Assembly: GCF_018619335.1 (NCBI RefSeq)
Contig: NZ_JAHHDX010000105.1
Span: forward strand, 1 to 64,000
Direction: 5' to 3'
Origin: Alteromonas sp. ALT199
Lineage (GTDB): Bacteria > Pseudomonadota > Gammaproteobacteria > Enterobacterales > Alteromonadaceae
DNA: 64,000 bases
Within the stretch, counting starts at the first letter, position 1; every line of letters begins with the position of its first letter. The translations under genes were made by a program, and so were the position numbers. The notes beneath the pieces are model-generated. The model searched no databases. It saw only the letters and a list, made by a program, of their open reading frames with translations, and was not told the DNA's origin. Positions 37,554-48,096 of the stretch are shown in pieces.

Positions 37554-38692
37554 TAATACGCCCCAGCTTGGTGTTGACTGGGTAGGGCTACCATTTGCCC
37601 CGGCGCTAATTTATGGGTGCCTTCGCTAACGTAAATATCTCCATTTTTGAGCGCGCCGCGAACAAACGCTTTGTTTCCATCAGTGTAAACTACTTCTACA
37701 ACACGCGCTTCTAAGGAGGCGTTTGACTCACTGGATAATACAAAAACACGCCATAAGCCTCTAAGTCCATTACTTAGTGCGTTTACCGGCAGCCAAGCCC
37801 CTGTTTCAAAGTGAGAGCGGAAAGCAGACAATATCGCCATATCACCAGGACGGACCCGTTCGTTACTATTAAGAGTGACAAGAATATCTACTGTTCGTGT
37901 TTGTACATTACGTATGGGAAGGCGCTGCGACACTGTACCTGCCACGTCCATATCTCCTACACGCACAAGTACGGGTTCATTTACGTCGAATTGCTCTACA
38001 ACGTCAGCGGGCACAGCAAAGCGAGCTTGATAGTTGTCGATACTCGTAATACCAAACACAGGGCTTCCTGCGCTAACCACGCTACCTTCATCAAAAAACC
38101 GGCGATTTACAACGCCATCAAAAGGCGAAATTAGCGTCGTTTTTTCCAGCTCTACTTTTAGAGATTCGAGGGCTGCCTGCATTTCACTAACTTGAGCTTT
38201 AGCTACATTTAAGCTCGCTTTTGCTTCATCTAATCGTTGCGCCGACTCTAACTTTCTTTCTACCAATGAAGTGGTTCTATCACTGTTGACCTTGGCAAGA
38301 GCTAGGTCCGCATTTGCCCGTTCTATCGCCGCTTGAAGTTCTCGCTTTCTGGCATTTAGGCGTTGAATATCTTGCTGCGCTAGAATGTCGCCTTTACTCA
38401 CCACATCGCCTTCTTCAACAAGTACTCGCGTAACTTGGCCTGCTACATCAAAAGAAACAGACGTTGCTTTGGGAGATTCAACTAACCCAAACACGTTAAT
38501 AGGCGTTTCAAAGCCAGACTGAATCGCTACCGTGCCTGTCGAAACCGCTACAGGCAATCTTGCCTCAGGCGTTTGGGTCGCGTTGCCAAAACCAGCAGTC
38601 ATTAAAAGAATCACCAATGCTGCTGTAAAAACGGCAATCGAAATTATTAACGTGAATTTGCCACTTTTCGTCGGTGTATTTACAGCAGTCAT
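37553..38692 (-). CDS. RND efflux periplasmic adaptor (membrane fusion protein)
   Basis: A 379-aa adaptor with an uncleaved N-terminal anchor (about residues 12-34), a lipoyl/biotinyl domain split by an alpha-helical hairpin (about 85-175, with many Ala, Glu and Arg), a beta-barrel and a membrane-proximal domain. SFDVAGQVTRVLVEEGDVVSKGD is the lipoyl signature. ATG at 38692 follows AAAGGAAC and is preferred to the in-frame start at 38710. It links the pump to an outer membrane channel. Confidence 0.92.
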   Translation of the reverse strand: MTAVNTPTKSGKFTLIISIAVFTAALVILLMTAGFGNATQTPEARLPVAVSTGTVAIQSGFETPINVFGLVESPKATSVSFDVAGQVTRVLVEEGDVVSKGDILAQQDIQRLNARKRELQAAIERANADLALAKVNSDRTTSLVERKLESAQRLDEAKASLNVAKAQVSEMQAALESLKVELEKTTLISPFDGVVNRRFFDEGSVVSAGSPVFGITSIDNYQARFAVPADVVEQFDVNEPVLVRVGDMDVAGTVSQRLPIRNVQTRTVDILVTLNSNERVRPGDMAILSAFRSHFETGAWLPVNALSNGLRGLWRVFVLSSESNASLEARVVEVVYTDGNKAFVRGALKNGDIYVSEGTHKLAPGQMVALPSQHQAGAY

Positions 38693-38755
38693 AACAGTTC
38701 CTTTAACCAATTTTGCGAGCGCTTTCGGCTATATTTGCATACTTATTGTGCTATG

Positions 38756-38782
38756 CTAGTATATAAATACTAGACCGTCCAG
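38756..38782. promoter_or_regulatory. Candidate TetR operator between the adaptor and regulator genes
   Basis: Two overlapping dyads lie in the divergent promoter region: CTAGTAT-ATAA-ATACTAG (38756-38773, exact) and CTAGACCGTCCAG (38770-38782, one mismatched pair). The position, between a TetR gene and the divergent pump operon, is where a self-regulating TetR repressor normally binds. Confidence 0.6.
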
Positions 38783-38808
38783 TTTGATATTTAATATTCT
38801 GTAGTAAA

Positions 38809-39468
38809 GTGAGAACATACGTGGCTACAACAAGAAAGCAAGGTCGTCCAAAGAGTGAAGAGAAATACTACCTTGTATTGCATGCAGCATCCCGCTTATT
38901 TCTTAAGGAAGGGTTTGCCAATACGTCAATGGACACAGTGGCAAAAGCTTCCGGGGTGTCTAAACAAACCGTTTACTCTCATTTCGAAAACAAAGATGCC
39001 TTATTTAAAGCGGCAATCTCCTCGAAATGCAGGTCATATCAACTCGATACTCAGCAACTTATTGACGCCACGTCAGGCTCTCTCTCATTGTTTGAATGCT
39101 TACAAAAAGTAGGCTGTCAGTTTGTTCGCCTATTACAAGACCCTGACGCTATTGCCATATATCGCGTAATTATAGCTGAAGCGGTAAATAGCCCACATGT
39201 GGCTACACTGTTTTATCAAGCAGGCCCTGAAGCATCACTCGCTACGCTAAGCGATGTTATTGAAAAATTTGGGCAAGGCAGTTTAAACGCAGATGTTGCT
39301 CAGCAACTGGCCGTGGATTTTTGCGCGTTGCTTAAAGGCGAATACCACACCATGATGCTTTGCGGCATACAATCCCCGCTGAAAGACGAAGAGATCACAG
39401 CGCACGTAAATAGCGCCGCTGAAAAAATTCTACTGCTTTTCACTCACTATACTCAGCAACACAGCTAA
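38809..39468 (+). CDS. TetR family repressor of the RND operon
   Basis: A 219-aa TetR protein. The N-terminal helix-turn-helix (FANTSMDTVAKASGVSKQTVYSHFENKDALF) is clear, followed by a C-terminal ligand domain resembling the AcrR-type TetR_C families. It starts at GTG 38809; another GTG at 38821 is an alternative start (VATTRKQGRPKS). It is divergent from the adaptor/pump genes, so it very likely represses them and itself through the dyads at 38756-38782. Confidence 0.88.
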   Translation: MRTYVATTRKQGRPKSEEKYYLVLHAASRLFLKEGFANTSMDTVAKASGVSKQTVYSHFENKDALFKAAISSKCRSYQLDTQQLIDATSGSLSLFECLQKVGCQFVRLLQDPDAIAIYRVIIAEAVNSPHVATLFYQAGPEASLATLSDVIEKFGQGSLNADVAQQLAVDFCALLKGEYHTMMLCGIQSPLKDEEITAHVNSAAEKILLLFTHYTQQHS

Positions 39469-39632
39469 GCGGTGTTTGCTGTAAATTAAAGATACTTTTC
39501 AACATAGCGCAAATACCATTTCAATAATTCGTCAATCATAGAAAAACGTAAGGCGAGATTTGAATTGCCCTAATGACTTAATAACAGCGGTATTATAAAC
39601 TAGCGGCGTTTTCGTTGATGATTGAGAAGCGC

Positions 39633-40646
39633 ATGTCTGACTTTACCGGTAACCATATTCTTTCGGTTAATCAATTCGATCGCGAGGCCATTGAGAAAGT
39701 TTTCTCAGTCGCCAATTCCATGAAGCCTTATGCTAAGCGGCAAAAGCGCACAACCGTACTAGACGGCGCTATTCTCGGAAATCTTTTCTTCGAACCAAGT
39801 ACGCGTACTCGCGTGAGCTTTGGTACCGCTTTTAATCTTTTAGGCGGTGAAGTAAGAGAAACTACGGGCATGTCGAGCTCTGCACTCGCTAAAGGCGAGT
39901 CGCTTTATGACACAGCTCGGGTATTAAGCGGCTACTCAGACATTATTGCTATGCGACACCCTGCCGCAGGCTCTGTTGCCGAGTTCTCTGAAGGAAGCCG
40001 TGTTCCTGTAATTAATGGGGGCGACGGCGCAAACGAACATCCTACTCAAGCACTGTTAGACCTTTTCACTATTAAGCGTGAGCTTGAATATAACGGTCAC
40101 AACATTGACGGTTTGCACATAGCGATGATTGGCGATTTACGTTACGGGCGAACCGTGCATTCTTTATCACGCTTGCTGTGTTTGTTTAAAAATATTCGCT
40201 TTACGTTAATATCGCCAAAAGAATTGGCCATGCCTCAACCAGTTATTGACGCTATTGAGAACGCAGGACACCAGCTTACTATCACAGAAACTCTCGAAGG
40301 AAGTATGGATGCGGATATATGCTATCAAACACGCATTCAAGAAGAGCGCTTCCCTTCTCAAGAAGAAGCGAACAAATACCGAGGTAAGTTCCGCCTAAAT
40401 CAGTCGATTTATACGAAACACTTTCAGTCGAAGACCGTTATTATGCATCCACTTCCCCGTGATTCTCGTATGGAAGCCAACGAACTAGATAACGATCTAA
40501 ACCTTAATCCAAACTTAGCTATCTTCAGGCAAACCGACAACGGTGTGCTCGTAAGAATGGCCTTGTTTGCGCTTACTCTTGGTGTGGAGAACCTTCTCAC
40601 CAAGTACGAGCGCGACGTAGTTTGGTACAGCAACAAGAGTAAGTAA
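39633..40646 (+). CDS. pyrB: Aspartate carbamoyltransferase catalytic chain
   Basis: Makes carbamoyl-aspartate from carbamoyl phosphate and aspartate, the first committed pyrimidine step. The 337-aa product has the carbamoyl phosphate loop [13 protein letters not shown], the MRHPAAGS motif, [18 protein letters not shown] and HPLPR. No pyrI regulatory gene follows, so the enzyme may be unregulated by the usual nucleotide subunit or use one encoded elsewhere. ATG at 39633 ([15 protein letters not shown]) matches E. coli PyrB best; TTG 39615 and ATG 39618 are upstream alternatives. It stops 4 bases before hemL, so both are likely one operon. Confidence 0.93.
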   Translation: MSDFTGNHILSVNQFDREAIEKVFSVANSMKPYAKRQKRTTVLDGAILGNLFFEPSTRTRVSFGTAFNLLGGEVRETTGMSSSALAKGESLYDTARVLSGYSDIIAMRHPAAGSVAEFSEGSRVPVINGGDGANEHPTQALLDLFTIKRELEYNGHNIDGLHIAMIGDLRYGRTVHSLSRLLCLFKNIRFTLISPKELAMPQPVIDAIENAGHQLTITETLEGSMDADICYQTRIQEERFPSQEEANKYRGKFRLNQSIYTKHFQSKTVIMHPLPRDSRMEANELDNDLNLNPNLAIFRQTDNGVLVRMALFALTLGVENLLTKYERDVVWYSNKSK

Positions 40647-40650
40647 TTAC

Positions 40651-41931
40651 ATGCAAAAATCTGAAGCCCTATTTACCCGCGCCCAGAAAACCATTCCCGG
40701 TGGCGTAAACTCACCTGTTCGCGCTTTTAAAGCAGTGGGCGGCACACCCCGCTTTATTACCAAAGCTGATGGTGCTTATATGTGGGACGCGGACGGTAAA
40801 CAATACATTGACTATATCCAGTCTTGGGGGCCGATGGTATTAGGTCACAACAATGCGAAAATTCGCGAAGCAGTGATTGAGGCATCACATAGCGGTCTTT
40901 CTTTCGGAGCGCCTACCGAAGCCGAAGTGATCATGGCAGAACTTGTTAGCGAACTGGTTCCGTCGATGGAAATGGTGCGCATGGTGAACTCTGGCACAGA
41001 AGCCACCATGTCGGCCATTCGTTTAGCACGCGGCTACACAAGCCGAAACAAAATCGTTAAGTTCGAGGGTTGTTACCACGGGCACGCTGACTCACTGTTA
41101 GTGAAAGCAGGCTCTGGCGCGTTAACCCTTGGTGTACCAAGCTCTCCTGGTGTACCAGCAAACGTTGCTGAACACACGCTTACAGTGGAATACAACAACC
41201 TCGATAGCGTAAAAGAAATTTTTGAAGCTCATGGTGACGATATCGCGTGTATCATTGTTGAGCCAGTAGCAGGGAACATGAACTGCATCCCGCCTGTAGA
41301 GGGCTTTCTTGAGGGGCTTCGTGCAATCTGCGATGAGTACGCCAGTGTACTTATATTTGACGAGGTAATGACTGGTTTCCGCGTATCTCGTGGCGGTGCT
41401 CAGGAACGCTATAATATCAAACCTGACTTAACCTGCTTAGGTAAAGTTATTGGCGGCGGTATGCCCGTGGGCTGTTTTGGAGGACGTCGTGATATTATTA
41501 CTCATATAGCGCCAACAGGCCCTGTGTATCAAGCAGGCACTTTATCAGGAAACCCTGTGGCCATGGCGGCAGGCCTTGCAGCATTAACCCAAATTAAACA
41601 GCCTGATCTCTACGATTCTATCTTTGAGAATACACAAATGTTAGTTGATGGGTTCCAAGCTCTGGCAGACAAACACAATATTAGTCTAACTACTAATATT
41701 GCAGGCAGCATGTTTGGGATATTCTTTACTGACGTAGAGAAAGTTACTAACTATAAGCAGGCGATTAACTGCAATACAGAACAATTCAATAGGTTTTATC
41801 ACGGTATGTTAGAGCAAGGTGTTTATTTAGCCCCCGCATCCTATGAAGCAGGTTTTGTCTCTAAAGCACACGATGTTGATGTCATTGAAAAAACACTGGC
41901 AGCAGCAGATAAAGTGTTCTCAAATTTGTAA
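40651..41931 (+). CDS. hemL: Glutamate-1-semialdehyde 2,1-aminomutase
   Basis: PLP enzyme that isomerises glutamate-1-semialdehyde to 5-aminolevulinate for heme. The 426-aa length equals E. coli HemL. Motifs: [59 protein letters not shown] and the PLP lysine in [12 protein letters not shown]. The ATG lies 4 bases after pyrB. Confidence 0.97.
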   Translation: MQKSEALFTRAQKTIPGGVNSPVRAFKAVGGTPRFITKADGAYMWDADGKQYIDYIQSWGPMVLGHNNAKIREAVIEASHSGLSFGAPTEAEVIMAELVSELVPSMEMVRMVNSGTEATMSAIRLARGYTSRNKIVKFEGCYHGHADSLLVKAGSGALTLGVPSSPGVPANVAEHTLTVEYNNLDSVKEIFEAHGDDIACIIVEPVAGNMNCIPPVEGFLEGLRAICDEYASVLIFDEVMTGFRVSRGGAQERYNIKPDLTCLGKVIGGGMPVGCFGGRRDIITHIAPTGPVYQAGTLSGNPVAMAAGLAALTQIKQPDLYDSIFENTQMLVDGFQALADKHNISLTTNIAGSMFGIFFTDVEKVTNYKQAINCNTEQFNRFYHGMLEQGVYLAPASYEAGFVSKAHDVDVIEKTLAAADKVFSNL

Positions 41932-42097
41932 ATTAATTGCCTCTTAATCGTTTATTCAAGCTCGGCGCTAGCATATTTTGTAAATGTAATTAAAAGTAAT
42001 ATGTTAACGCCGAATTCTCCTTTATACTTTCTTGGTAGCTCAATTTTTATTCTCTTTTTACTGTTTTTCGTTGAGATTTTAAAAGGTTTGGTTAGCA

Positions 42098-43174
42098 ATG
42101 GATTGGCAAAAAACTGCGCTTCTCGCTCTTATTGTTTATAGCGTTGTTATCAGCGTTCTTTATGTCAGACGTAGCAGACGCTTTAAGTATCGTCTAAAAA
42201 AAGCGCTTACTCGCAACACTGGTAGGCATGCCGCCACACTTCAGGCCGCAGATGAAGCTAAATTTCAAGCAGCAGCCGATGAAGCCTTAAAACTTACGCA
42301 AACCTTTCAAAAATTTGTCCCTAGGCAATTCGTTGAACATATGGCAACCACCGATGTCGAGTCACTTGAGCTTGGTTATGCAGCTGAAAATGATGTCGCT
42401 ATTATGTTTTGTGATATTCGTGGGTTTGCTGGTTTCTCCGAGCGCATCACTCCTCAGGAATTAATGAATTTTCTTAATTCATACTTCACACGTATGAACG
42501 ACCCCATTCACCAAAATCGTGGTTTTATTGACAAATTTATGGGCGACGGCATTATGGCGCTGTTCGACCACCAAGGAGGCACTCCTCAACAAAAAGCACT
42601 AGATGCAATTCAAGCAGCACTGGATTTACGTAAAGCACTTACTGTTTACAATGGGCATAGAAAAAACTGCGATTACGAACCTATCAACATGGGAATAGGC
42701 ATTCATTTTGGCCCCGTCATTATGGGAACGGTGGGCTCGGAAGATAGAATGGATACCACAGTAATTGGTGACAGCGTAAATATCGCATCACGTTTAGAAG
42801 CGCTAACACCAAAGTATCAAGCCGACATCATAGTTAGTGCTCAAGTGCTTCAAATTATAGGCCCTGGATACCCTGTTCATACACGTTTGCTAGATTGGGT
42901 AAGGGTAAAGGGGCGTAAAACGCCAATCGAAATATATGAAGTATTAAGCCATCTTCCAGAAGAAGAACGGGAAAGAAAACTGAGTATACAAACTAAAATA
43001 GCCGCAGGGGTAGCGTGTAGAATTAATCAACAGTGGGATGAGGCCATTGCTTTTTTTGAAACTGCACTTGCTATGAACCCTGATGACTCACTGGCCCACC
43101 ACCATCTTGATGTATGCCGAGTTTATAGGAATTTAGACCTTGCAGTTGATTGGGACGGCGCGCTTGTTCTCTAA
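42098..43174 (+). CDS. Membrane-anchored class III adenylate cyclase with C-terminal helical repeat
   Basis: A 358-aa protein: one N-terminal membrane helix (about residues 6-22), a linker (about 23-95), a class III cyclase domain (about 96-260) and a TPR-like tail (about 290-345, WDEAIAFFETALAMNPDD). The metal-binding residues are Asp106 (FCDIRGF) and Asp150 (FMGDG); Lys146 and Thr221 occupy the base-selecting positions, as in adenylate cyclases; Asn228 and Arg232 are the transition-state pair. All catalytic residues are present, so cAMP production is likely. No HAMP or known sensor domain is present; the linker or the TPR tail probably carries regulation. Confidence 0.85.
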   Translation: MDWQKTALLALIVYSVVISVLYVRRSRRFKYRLKKALTRNTGRHAATLQAADEAKFQAAADEALKLTQTFQKFVPRQFVEHMATTDVESLELGYAAENDVAIMFCDIRGFAGFSERITPQELMNFLNSYFTRMNDPIHQNRGFIDKFMGDGIMALFDHQGGTPQQKALDAIQAALDLRKALTVYNGHRKNCDYEPINMGIGIHFGPVIMGTVGSEDRMDTTVIGDSVNIASRLEALTPKYQADIIVSAQVLQIIGPGYPVHTRLLDWVRVKGRKTPIEIYEVLSHLPEEERERKLSIQTKIAAGVACRINQQWDEAIAFFETALAMNPDDSLAHHHLDVCRVYRNLDLAVDWDGALVL

Positions 43175-43246
43175 CAATCTATCGGCATTAGTTGCCAGTG
43201 ACACCACTTACCTTTAGCAGTAAAACTGCAGTATAGGTTCATTCTT

Positions 43247-44173
43247 TTAGCTTTCTGAGAGCTTTGCCTGCTGGCGAATAAAAGTTACCGATGGCGCAAA
43301 AAACGCGGCGCCTGTTTCAGCACTTGTGAAATCTAACCAGCGGTCGTAATCGCCCTCACCGTTGCCGTATATTTGGCTATGTAGCATCTGTTTAAACGGA
43401 CGCGCACTAGCGCTGCAGCTTACAAAGAACAAACCTTGAGAAGCCAGATCGCCGTATGGCATACCTTGTTTTATTAGTCTTGGACCATCACCATCGGGAC
43501 CAACTGAGCTTGCCCTTACACAATGTGAAGACTCAGACTGTTCACTACTTACCAAGTTGTGTTCTTGTGTGGTTCCCATCACTTGTTCTTGCTGACGACT
43601 TGAAAGGCTATTCCAGCGCCTTAAATCATGGCGATAGCGCTGAACGTGTACATAGCTGCCACCGCTAAAATCGGGGTCGTCTTCACCGATTATTCCCACT
43701 TTACGCCGGTTCATACCGCGAGGGTTATCGGCACCGTATAAATATCCATTGAGATCACGCCCGTCTAGGTACCTAAACCCGCGCACTTGCTCTACAAGTT
43801 CAACGTGAATGCGCAAGAGATCCATCACTTCGATACCCACTGCATGACATATATCTAAGCGGTCTGCGCGAATTTGAATGAAAATATCACAAGGCATAGT
43901 CGGGGCACTTCTATCCTCGCACTGCATATCTGGGAAAGGGGTTAGTTCAATAGGAATGAGGCCGGGATAAACTTCAGCCCAATAGCCAGTACCAATGGCT
44001 ACAACTCCCGTTACCATGGCCTCGTAATGTTCATTTTCAAAATGCTCAAAAACATCCAGCACGCGCGAAAGTTTAGCCCGCACTGCTTGACTATCATCAT
44101 CAATCACGTTCAGTAATAAATACTGTGCATGTAAATTTGGCTCAGCGCAAAGGCCTTTTTGTGGTTGTGTCAT
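43247..44173 (-). CDS. Dyp-type heme peroxidase
   Basis: A 308-aa dye-decolourising peroxidase of the YfeX-like group. The GxxDG-type signature appears as FRYLDGRDLNGY, with the distal Asp and following Asn, and a proximal-His candidate lies in SSHCVRASS (about residue 218). No Tat signal is visible, so it is probably cytoplasmic or encapsulin cargo; no encapsulin gene is adjacent. The ATG is at 44173. The physiological substrate is unknown. Confidence 0.85.
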   Translation of the reverse strand: MTQPQKGLCAEPNLHAQYLLLNVIDDDSQAVRAKLSRVLDVFEHFENEHYEAMVTGVVAIGTGYWAEVYPGLIPIELTPFPDMQCEDRSAPTMPCDIFIQIRADRLDICHAVGIEVMDLLRIHVELVEQVRGFRYLDGRDLNGYLYGADNPRGMNRRKVGIIGEDDPDFSGGSYVHVQRYRHDLRRWNSLSSRQQEQVMGTTQEHNLVSSEQSESSHCVRASSVGPDGDGPRLIKQGMPYGDLASQGLFFVSCSASARPFKQMLHSQIYGNGEGDYDRWLDFTSAETGAAFFAPSVTFIRQQAKLSES

Positions 44174-44353
44174 TGCCGCTCTTGTTGTTATTAACGCCTC
44201 ATTAAGACGTTTCGCTGCTGGCGACCATTCGCCGCGCTTTGTGTTGCGAATCTTTCTATTAACTATAGCAACTACTTCAAACTTAAACCCTTTTCAAGTG
44301 AAGCAGTGTTCGATGAAACGTTATTCCATCGCTCAATATTTGCACCAGTTTGC

Positions 44354-46045
44354 TTAATAGCCAGCTGCTTGTCCATCTTTTCGACTTTCAGAGGCGCCCA
44401 AATACACCCCTTTTTGCTCATCCCAAGCGATTGCCTGGTAACCTCCGTACGCGCCAACGATACGCTGAAGCCTATGACCACGCTCCATAAGTTCACGCTG
44501 AACGGTTTCGCTAAAGCCCGACTCTAAACTCACATAGCCGCCATCGGTCATAAGCGCCCCAGTTGGGCTACTTGAACCACTGTGTAGTATGCGAGGAGCA
44601 TCTCCCGCTTCCTGCAAGTTCATACCGAAATCAAGAATGTTCACGATAATTTGTGCATGCATTTGAGGCTGCGTCCCCCCACCCATAACGCCAAAACTCA
44701 TCACCGGCTTACCGTTTCTTGTTAAAAAAGCCGGAATAATAGTATGAAATGGACGCTTACCTGGGCGGTACTCATTATAGTGCCCTTCTTCAAGGGTAAA
44801 CATTTCACCTCTATTTTGGAGGATAAAGCCGAGGCCAGGCGGTGTCATGCCTGATCCCATTCCGCGATAATTACTTTGAATTAAAGACACCATATTACCG
44901 TCTTTATCAGCAACCGTGAGATAAACAGTATCTCCTTCATAGATGCCCGCATCAACCCGGTTTGCTGCACGTTCATTATCAATAAGCTTTTGGCGTTTAG
45001 CAGCGTACTTTTTCGAAATCAGCCAGTCGACTGGAATCTCATTAAAGTCTGGATCAGCATAGAACTTAGCGCGATCTTCAAAAGCAAGCTTTTTTGCTTC
45101 AACGAAGGTATGTATGTAGTCAGCAGAATTAAAGCCCATTCCTTCGATATCGTAGTGTTCTAGCACGTTTAGAATTTGGAGTGCAGCTATACCTTGCCCG
45201 TTAGGTGGAAGCTCCCAAACGTCATATCCGCGATAGTTTGCGGAAACTGGCTCGACCCAATCAGACGCGTGCGAGGATAAATCTTGGTACGACAGAAAAC
45301 CGCCTTGGGACTTCATGTAGGCATCTATGGTGCGCGCGATGTCACCTTTATAAAAAGCATCTCTTCCCCCGGTTGCAATTTTTTCATACGTCACTGCTAA
45401 CCCAGGATTTTTGAATACATCGCCTTTCTGCGGTAGTTTACCGTCGATAAGGAAAGTTTCTGCGAAACCGTCGTAATGGCCAATTCGCTCATAATTCATC
45501 TGCCAGTAGTAGGCGATGACTTCTGAAACGGGAAAACCCTCACGAGCATATTTGATAGATGGCGTAAGCAGCGCTGACATGGGCAGCTTGCCAAACTTTT
45601 CGTGTAGCGCAAACCAGCCATCAACGGCGCCAGGTACAGATACCGGCAATGGGCCAAATTTGGGGATTTGATGCAAACCACGCTCGGCAAACACCGCTTT
45701 GGTTAACTGTCTAGGTGAACGGCCCGAGGCATTTAAACCTACTAGGCTCTCTTCTTTCGCATCCCATACAATGGCAAACAAATCACCGCCTATACCGCTA
45801 CCTGTGGGTTCAACCAAACCCAGCATAGCATTGGCAGCAATGGCTGCGTCTACCGCACTACCGCCTTGTTTTAAAATATCCAAAGCCACTTGGGTGGCCA
45901 AAGGTTGACTGGTCGCTGCCATACCATTTTTTGCAATGACTTCCGAGCGACTTGCAAAAGGATGCCCCGTAATTCTGTCATAACCCAAACAACTGACACT
46001 AAAGAAAATGAGTATCAAGGGTAGAAGTCGTACGTTTACAATCAT
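44354..46045 (-). CDS. ggt: Gamma-glutamyltransferase
   Basis: An autoprocessed periplasmic enzyme that cleaves gamma-glutamyl bonds of glutathione and related compounds. The 563-aa precursor has an N-terminal signal (ILIFFSVSCLGYDR) whose Cys may instead mark a lipoprotein site, though the residue at -3 is unusual. The large subunit contains GMAATSQPLATQVALDILKQ and GLVEPTGSGIGGDLF. The cleavage and nucleophile Thr are expected in the segment YEGDTVYLTVADKDGNMVS, and a Gly-Gly pair (MSFGVMGGGTQPQ) follows. Its place near glnK-amtB suits a nitrogen scavenging role. Confidence 0.93.
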   Translation of the reverse strand: MIVNVRLLPLILIFFSVSCLGYDRITGHPFASRSEVIAKNGMAATSQPLATQVALDILKQGGSAVDAAIAANAMLGLVEPTGSGIGGDLFAIVWDAKEESLVGLNASGRSPRQLTKAVFAERGLHQIPKFGPLPVSVPGAVDGWFALHEKFGKLPMSALLTPSIKYAREGFPVSEVIAYYWQMNYERIGHYDGFAETFLIDGKLPQKGDVFKNPGLAVTYEKIATGGRDAFYKGDIARTIDAYMKSQGGFLSYQDLSSHASDWVEPVSANYRGYDVWELPPNGQGIAALQILNVLEHYDIEGMGFNSADYIHTFVEAKKLAFEDRAKFYADPDFNEIPVDWLISKKYAAKRQKLIDNERAANRVDAGIYEGDTVYLTVADKDGNMVSLIQSNYRGMGSGMTPPGLGFILQNRGEMFTLEEGHYNEYRPGKRPFHTIIPAFLTRNGKPVMSFGVMGGGTQPQMHAQIIVNILDFGMNLQEAGDAPRILHSGSSSPTGALMTDGGYVSLESGFSETVQRELMERGHRLQRIVGAYGGYQAIAWDEQKGVYLGASESRKDGQAAGY

Positions 46046-46181
46046 AAGGTTCCTTTTACTAAAAACGTCGCCAATTAAAATCTAACATGGCGAAATACAC
46101 CATAGTGTAGCCTTATTGTCACATTACGCCTAGGCCCTTTTCCTTAGCCCACTCACTATGAAAAGTGCACTCTATATCACG

Positions 46182-46207
46182 AAAAAAGCCCCGCAAGTGC
46201 GGGGCTT
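46182..46207 (-). terminator. Terminator of glnK-amtB
   Basis: AAGCCCCGC-AAGT-GCGGGGCTT forms a GC-rich 9-bp stem followed on the minus strand by a T run, about 60 bases after the amtB stop. Confidence 0.9.
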
Positions 46208-46265
46208 AAACGAAGTAATAAGGCATTATTATCGTTGGTTTATTTGCCTAATCGAGACTCTCTTA

Positions 46266-47510
46266 CTAGCGGCCACTTGTGAAGTCAGGATATGCTTCTA
46301 GACCACACTCGCTCATGTCTACGCCGTCGAATTCTTCTTCTTCGCTAACACGTACACCCATTATTGCTTTAATCGCTAGCCATACAACAAGGCTCACTAC
46401 GAATACCCATACAAAGATAGTCGCTGCGCCAATTAGCTGACCCGTGATGCTTGAGCCATCGTTTGTGAAAGGCACAAGGATAAGACCAAGTAGACCTACA
46501 ACACCGTGAACTGAAATAGCGCCCACTGGATCATCAATCTTAGCCTTGTCTAAAGAAACAATACTTAGTACTACTAAAATACCGCCTAGGCCGCCAAATA
46601 GGGTAGCTTGTAGAGGTGTTGGCGTAGATGGTTCGGCTGTAATTGCCACTAGACCAGCTAGCGCACCGTTAAGTACCATTGTAAGGTCAGCTTTACCGAA
46701 TAGAATACGTGCTACGATAAGTGCAGCAATGGCACCACCTGCAGCTGCAGCATTCGTGTTCATAAATACAATTGCTACTGAGTTTGCACTTTCAACAGTT
46801 GCAGTAGCCAGTACTGAACCACCGTTAAAACCAAACCAACCCATCCAAAGGATGAATGTACCTAGAGTTGCAAGCGGTAGGTTAGCGCCTGGGATAGCAT
46901 TTACTTTGCCGTCAGCAGTGTATTTACCTTTACGAGCACCTAGTACAAGTACGCCAGCTAGAGCAGCTGCGGCACCAGCCATGTGAACAATACCAGAACC
47001 TGCAAAGTCAGAGAAACCAAGGTCGCCAAGGGTATACATACCGAATACCGCTTCACCGCCCCATGTCCAAGCACCTTCCATAGGATAAATAAAACCAGTC
47101 ATAACAACTGCGAACGCTAAGAATGCCCAAAGCTTCATACGCTCAGCAACCGCACCAGATACGATAGACATTGCTGTAGCAACAAATACTACTTGGAAGA
47201 AGAAGTCTGCAGAAGGTGCGTATGTTGCTGGATCTTCAGCTACACCCGTTGCGCCGTCACCCATGATACCGCTTAGGAATGGTCCCCAGTCGCCACCGCC
47301 ATACATAATACCGTAGCCGCAAATCATGTACATGGTGCAAGCAATAGCAAATAGTGCCACGTTTTTAGTTAGAATTTCTGTGGTGTTTTTCGCTCGAACA
47401 AGACCCGCTTCAAGCATTGCAAAACCTGCAGCCATCCACATAACTAGTGCACCGCAGATTAGAAAATAAAAGGTATCTAGCGCATACCCAAGTTCAAAAG
47501 TGATTTCCAT
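46266..47510 (-). CDS. amtB: Ammonium transporter
   Basis: A 414-aa Amt/Rh family channel with eleven predicted membrane helices that moves ammonium across the inner membrane. The twin pore histidines lie in HMAGAAAALAG and SVHGVVGLLG, and the family motifs GWFGFNGGSVLA and the C-terminal GlnK-binding region are present. No long cleaved signal is evident. It is 32 bases downstream of glnK and shares its nitrogen-controlled promoter. GGAG precedes the ATG. Confidence 0.96.
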   Translation of the reverse strand: MEITFELGYALDTFYFLICGALVMWMAAGFAMLEAGLVRAKNTTEILTKNVALFAIACTMYMICGYGIMYGGGDWGPFLSGIMGDGATGVAEDPATYAPSADFFFQVVFVATAMSIVSGAVAERMKLWAFLAFAVVMTGFIYPMEGAWTWGGEAVFGMYTLGDLGFSDFAGSGIVHMAGAAAALAGVLVLGARKGKYTADGKVNAIPGANLPLATLGTFILWMGWFGFNGGSVLATATVESANSVAIVFMNTNAAAAGGAIAALIVARILFGKADLTMVLNGALAGLVAITAEPSTPTPLQATLFGGLGGILVVLSIVSLDKAKIDDPVGAISVHGVVGLLGLILVPFTNDGSSITGQLIGAATIFVWVFVVSLVVWLAIKAIMGVRVSEEEEFDGVDMSECGLEAYPDFTSGR

Positions 47511-47542
47511 TATGGTTTTCTCCGCAAATATATCGTTGTGGC

Positions 47543-47971
<429 letters not shown>

Positions 47972-48014
47972 TTAACCATATAAATCAGATACATACTCAC
48001 AAATAGCGAAACCA

Positions 48015-48044
48015 TGCACAAAAATAATGCACAGAAATGGTGCA
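48015..48044. promoter_or_regulatory. Two overlapping NtrC-binding sites upstream of glnK
   Basis: TGCACAGAAATGGTGCA (48028-48044) fits the NtrC enhancer consensus TGCACY-N5-GGTGCA almost exactly, and TGCACAAAAATAATGCA (48015-48031) is a looser copy offset by 13 bases. They lie about 60-80 bases upstream of the sigma-54-like promoter, in the position of an activator site. The same gap also precedes the divergent hypothetical gene at 48097. Confidence 0.7.
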
Positions 48045-48096
48045 TGAACATAAAAATGCCCAATTATGAAGCGACAGGATAAAGTATTGAGGTAAG

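Noticed and set aside
43247-44173. Dyp peroxidase as cargo of an encapsulin nanocompartment
   Set aside because: No encapsulin gene is adjacent and no clear C-terminal targeting peptide is visible.
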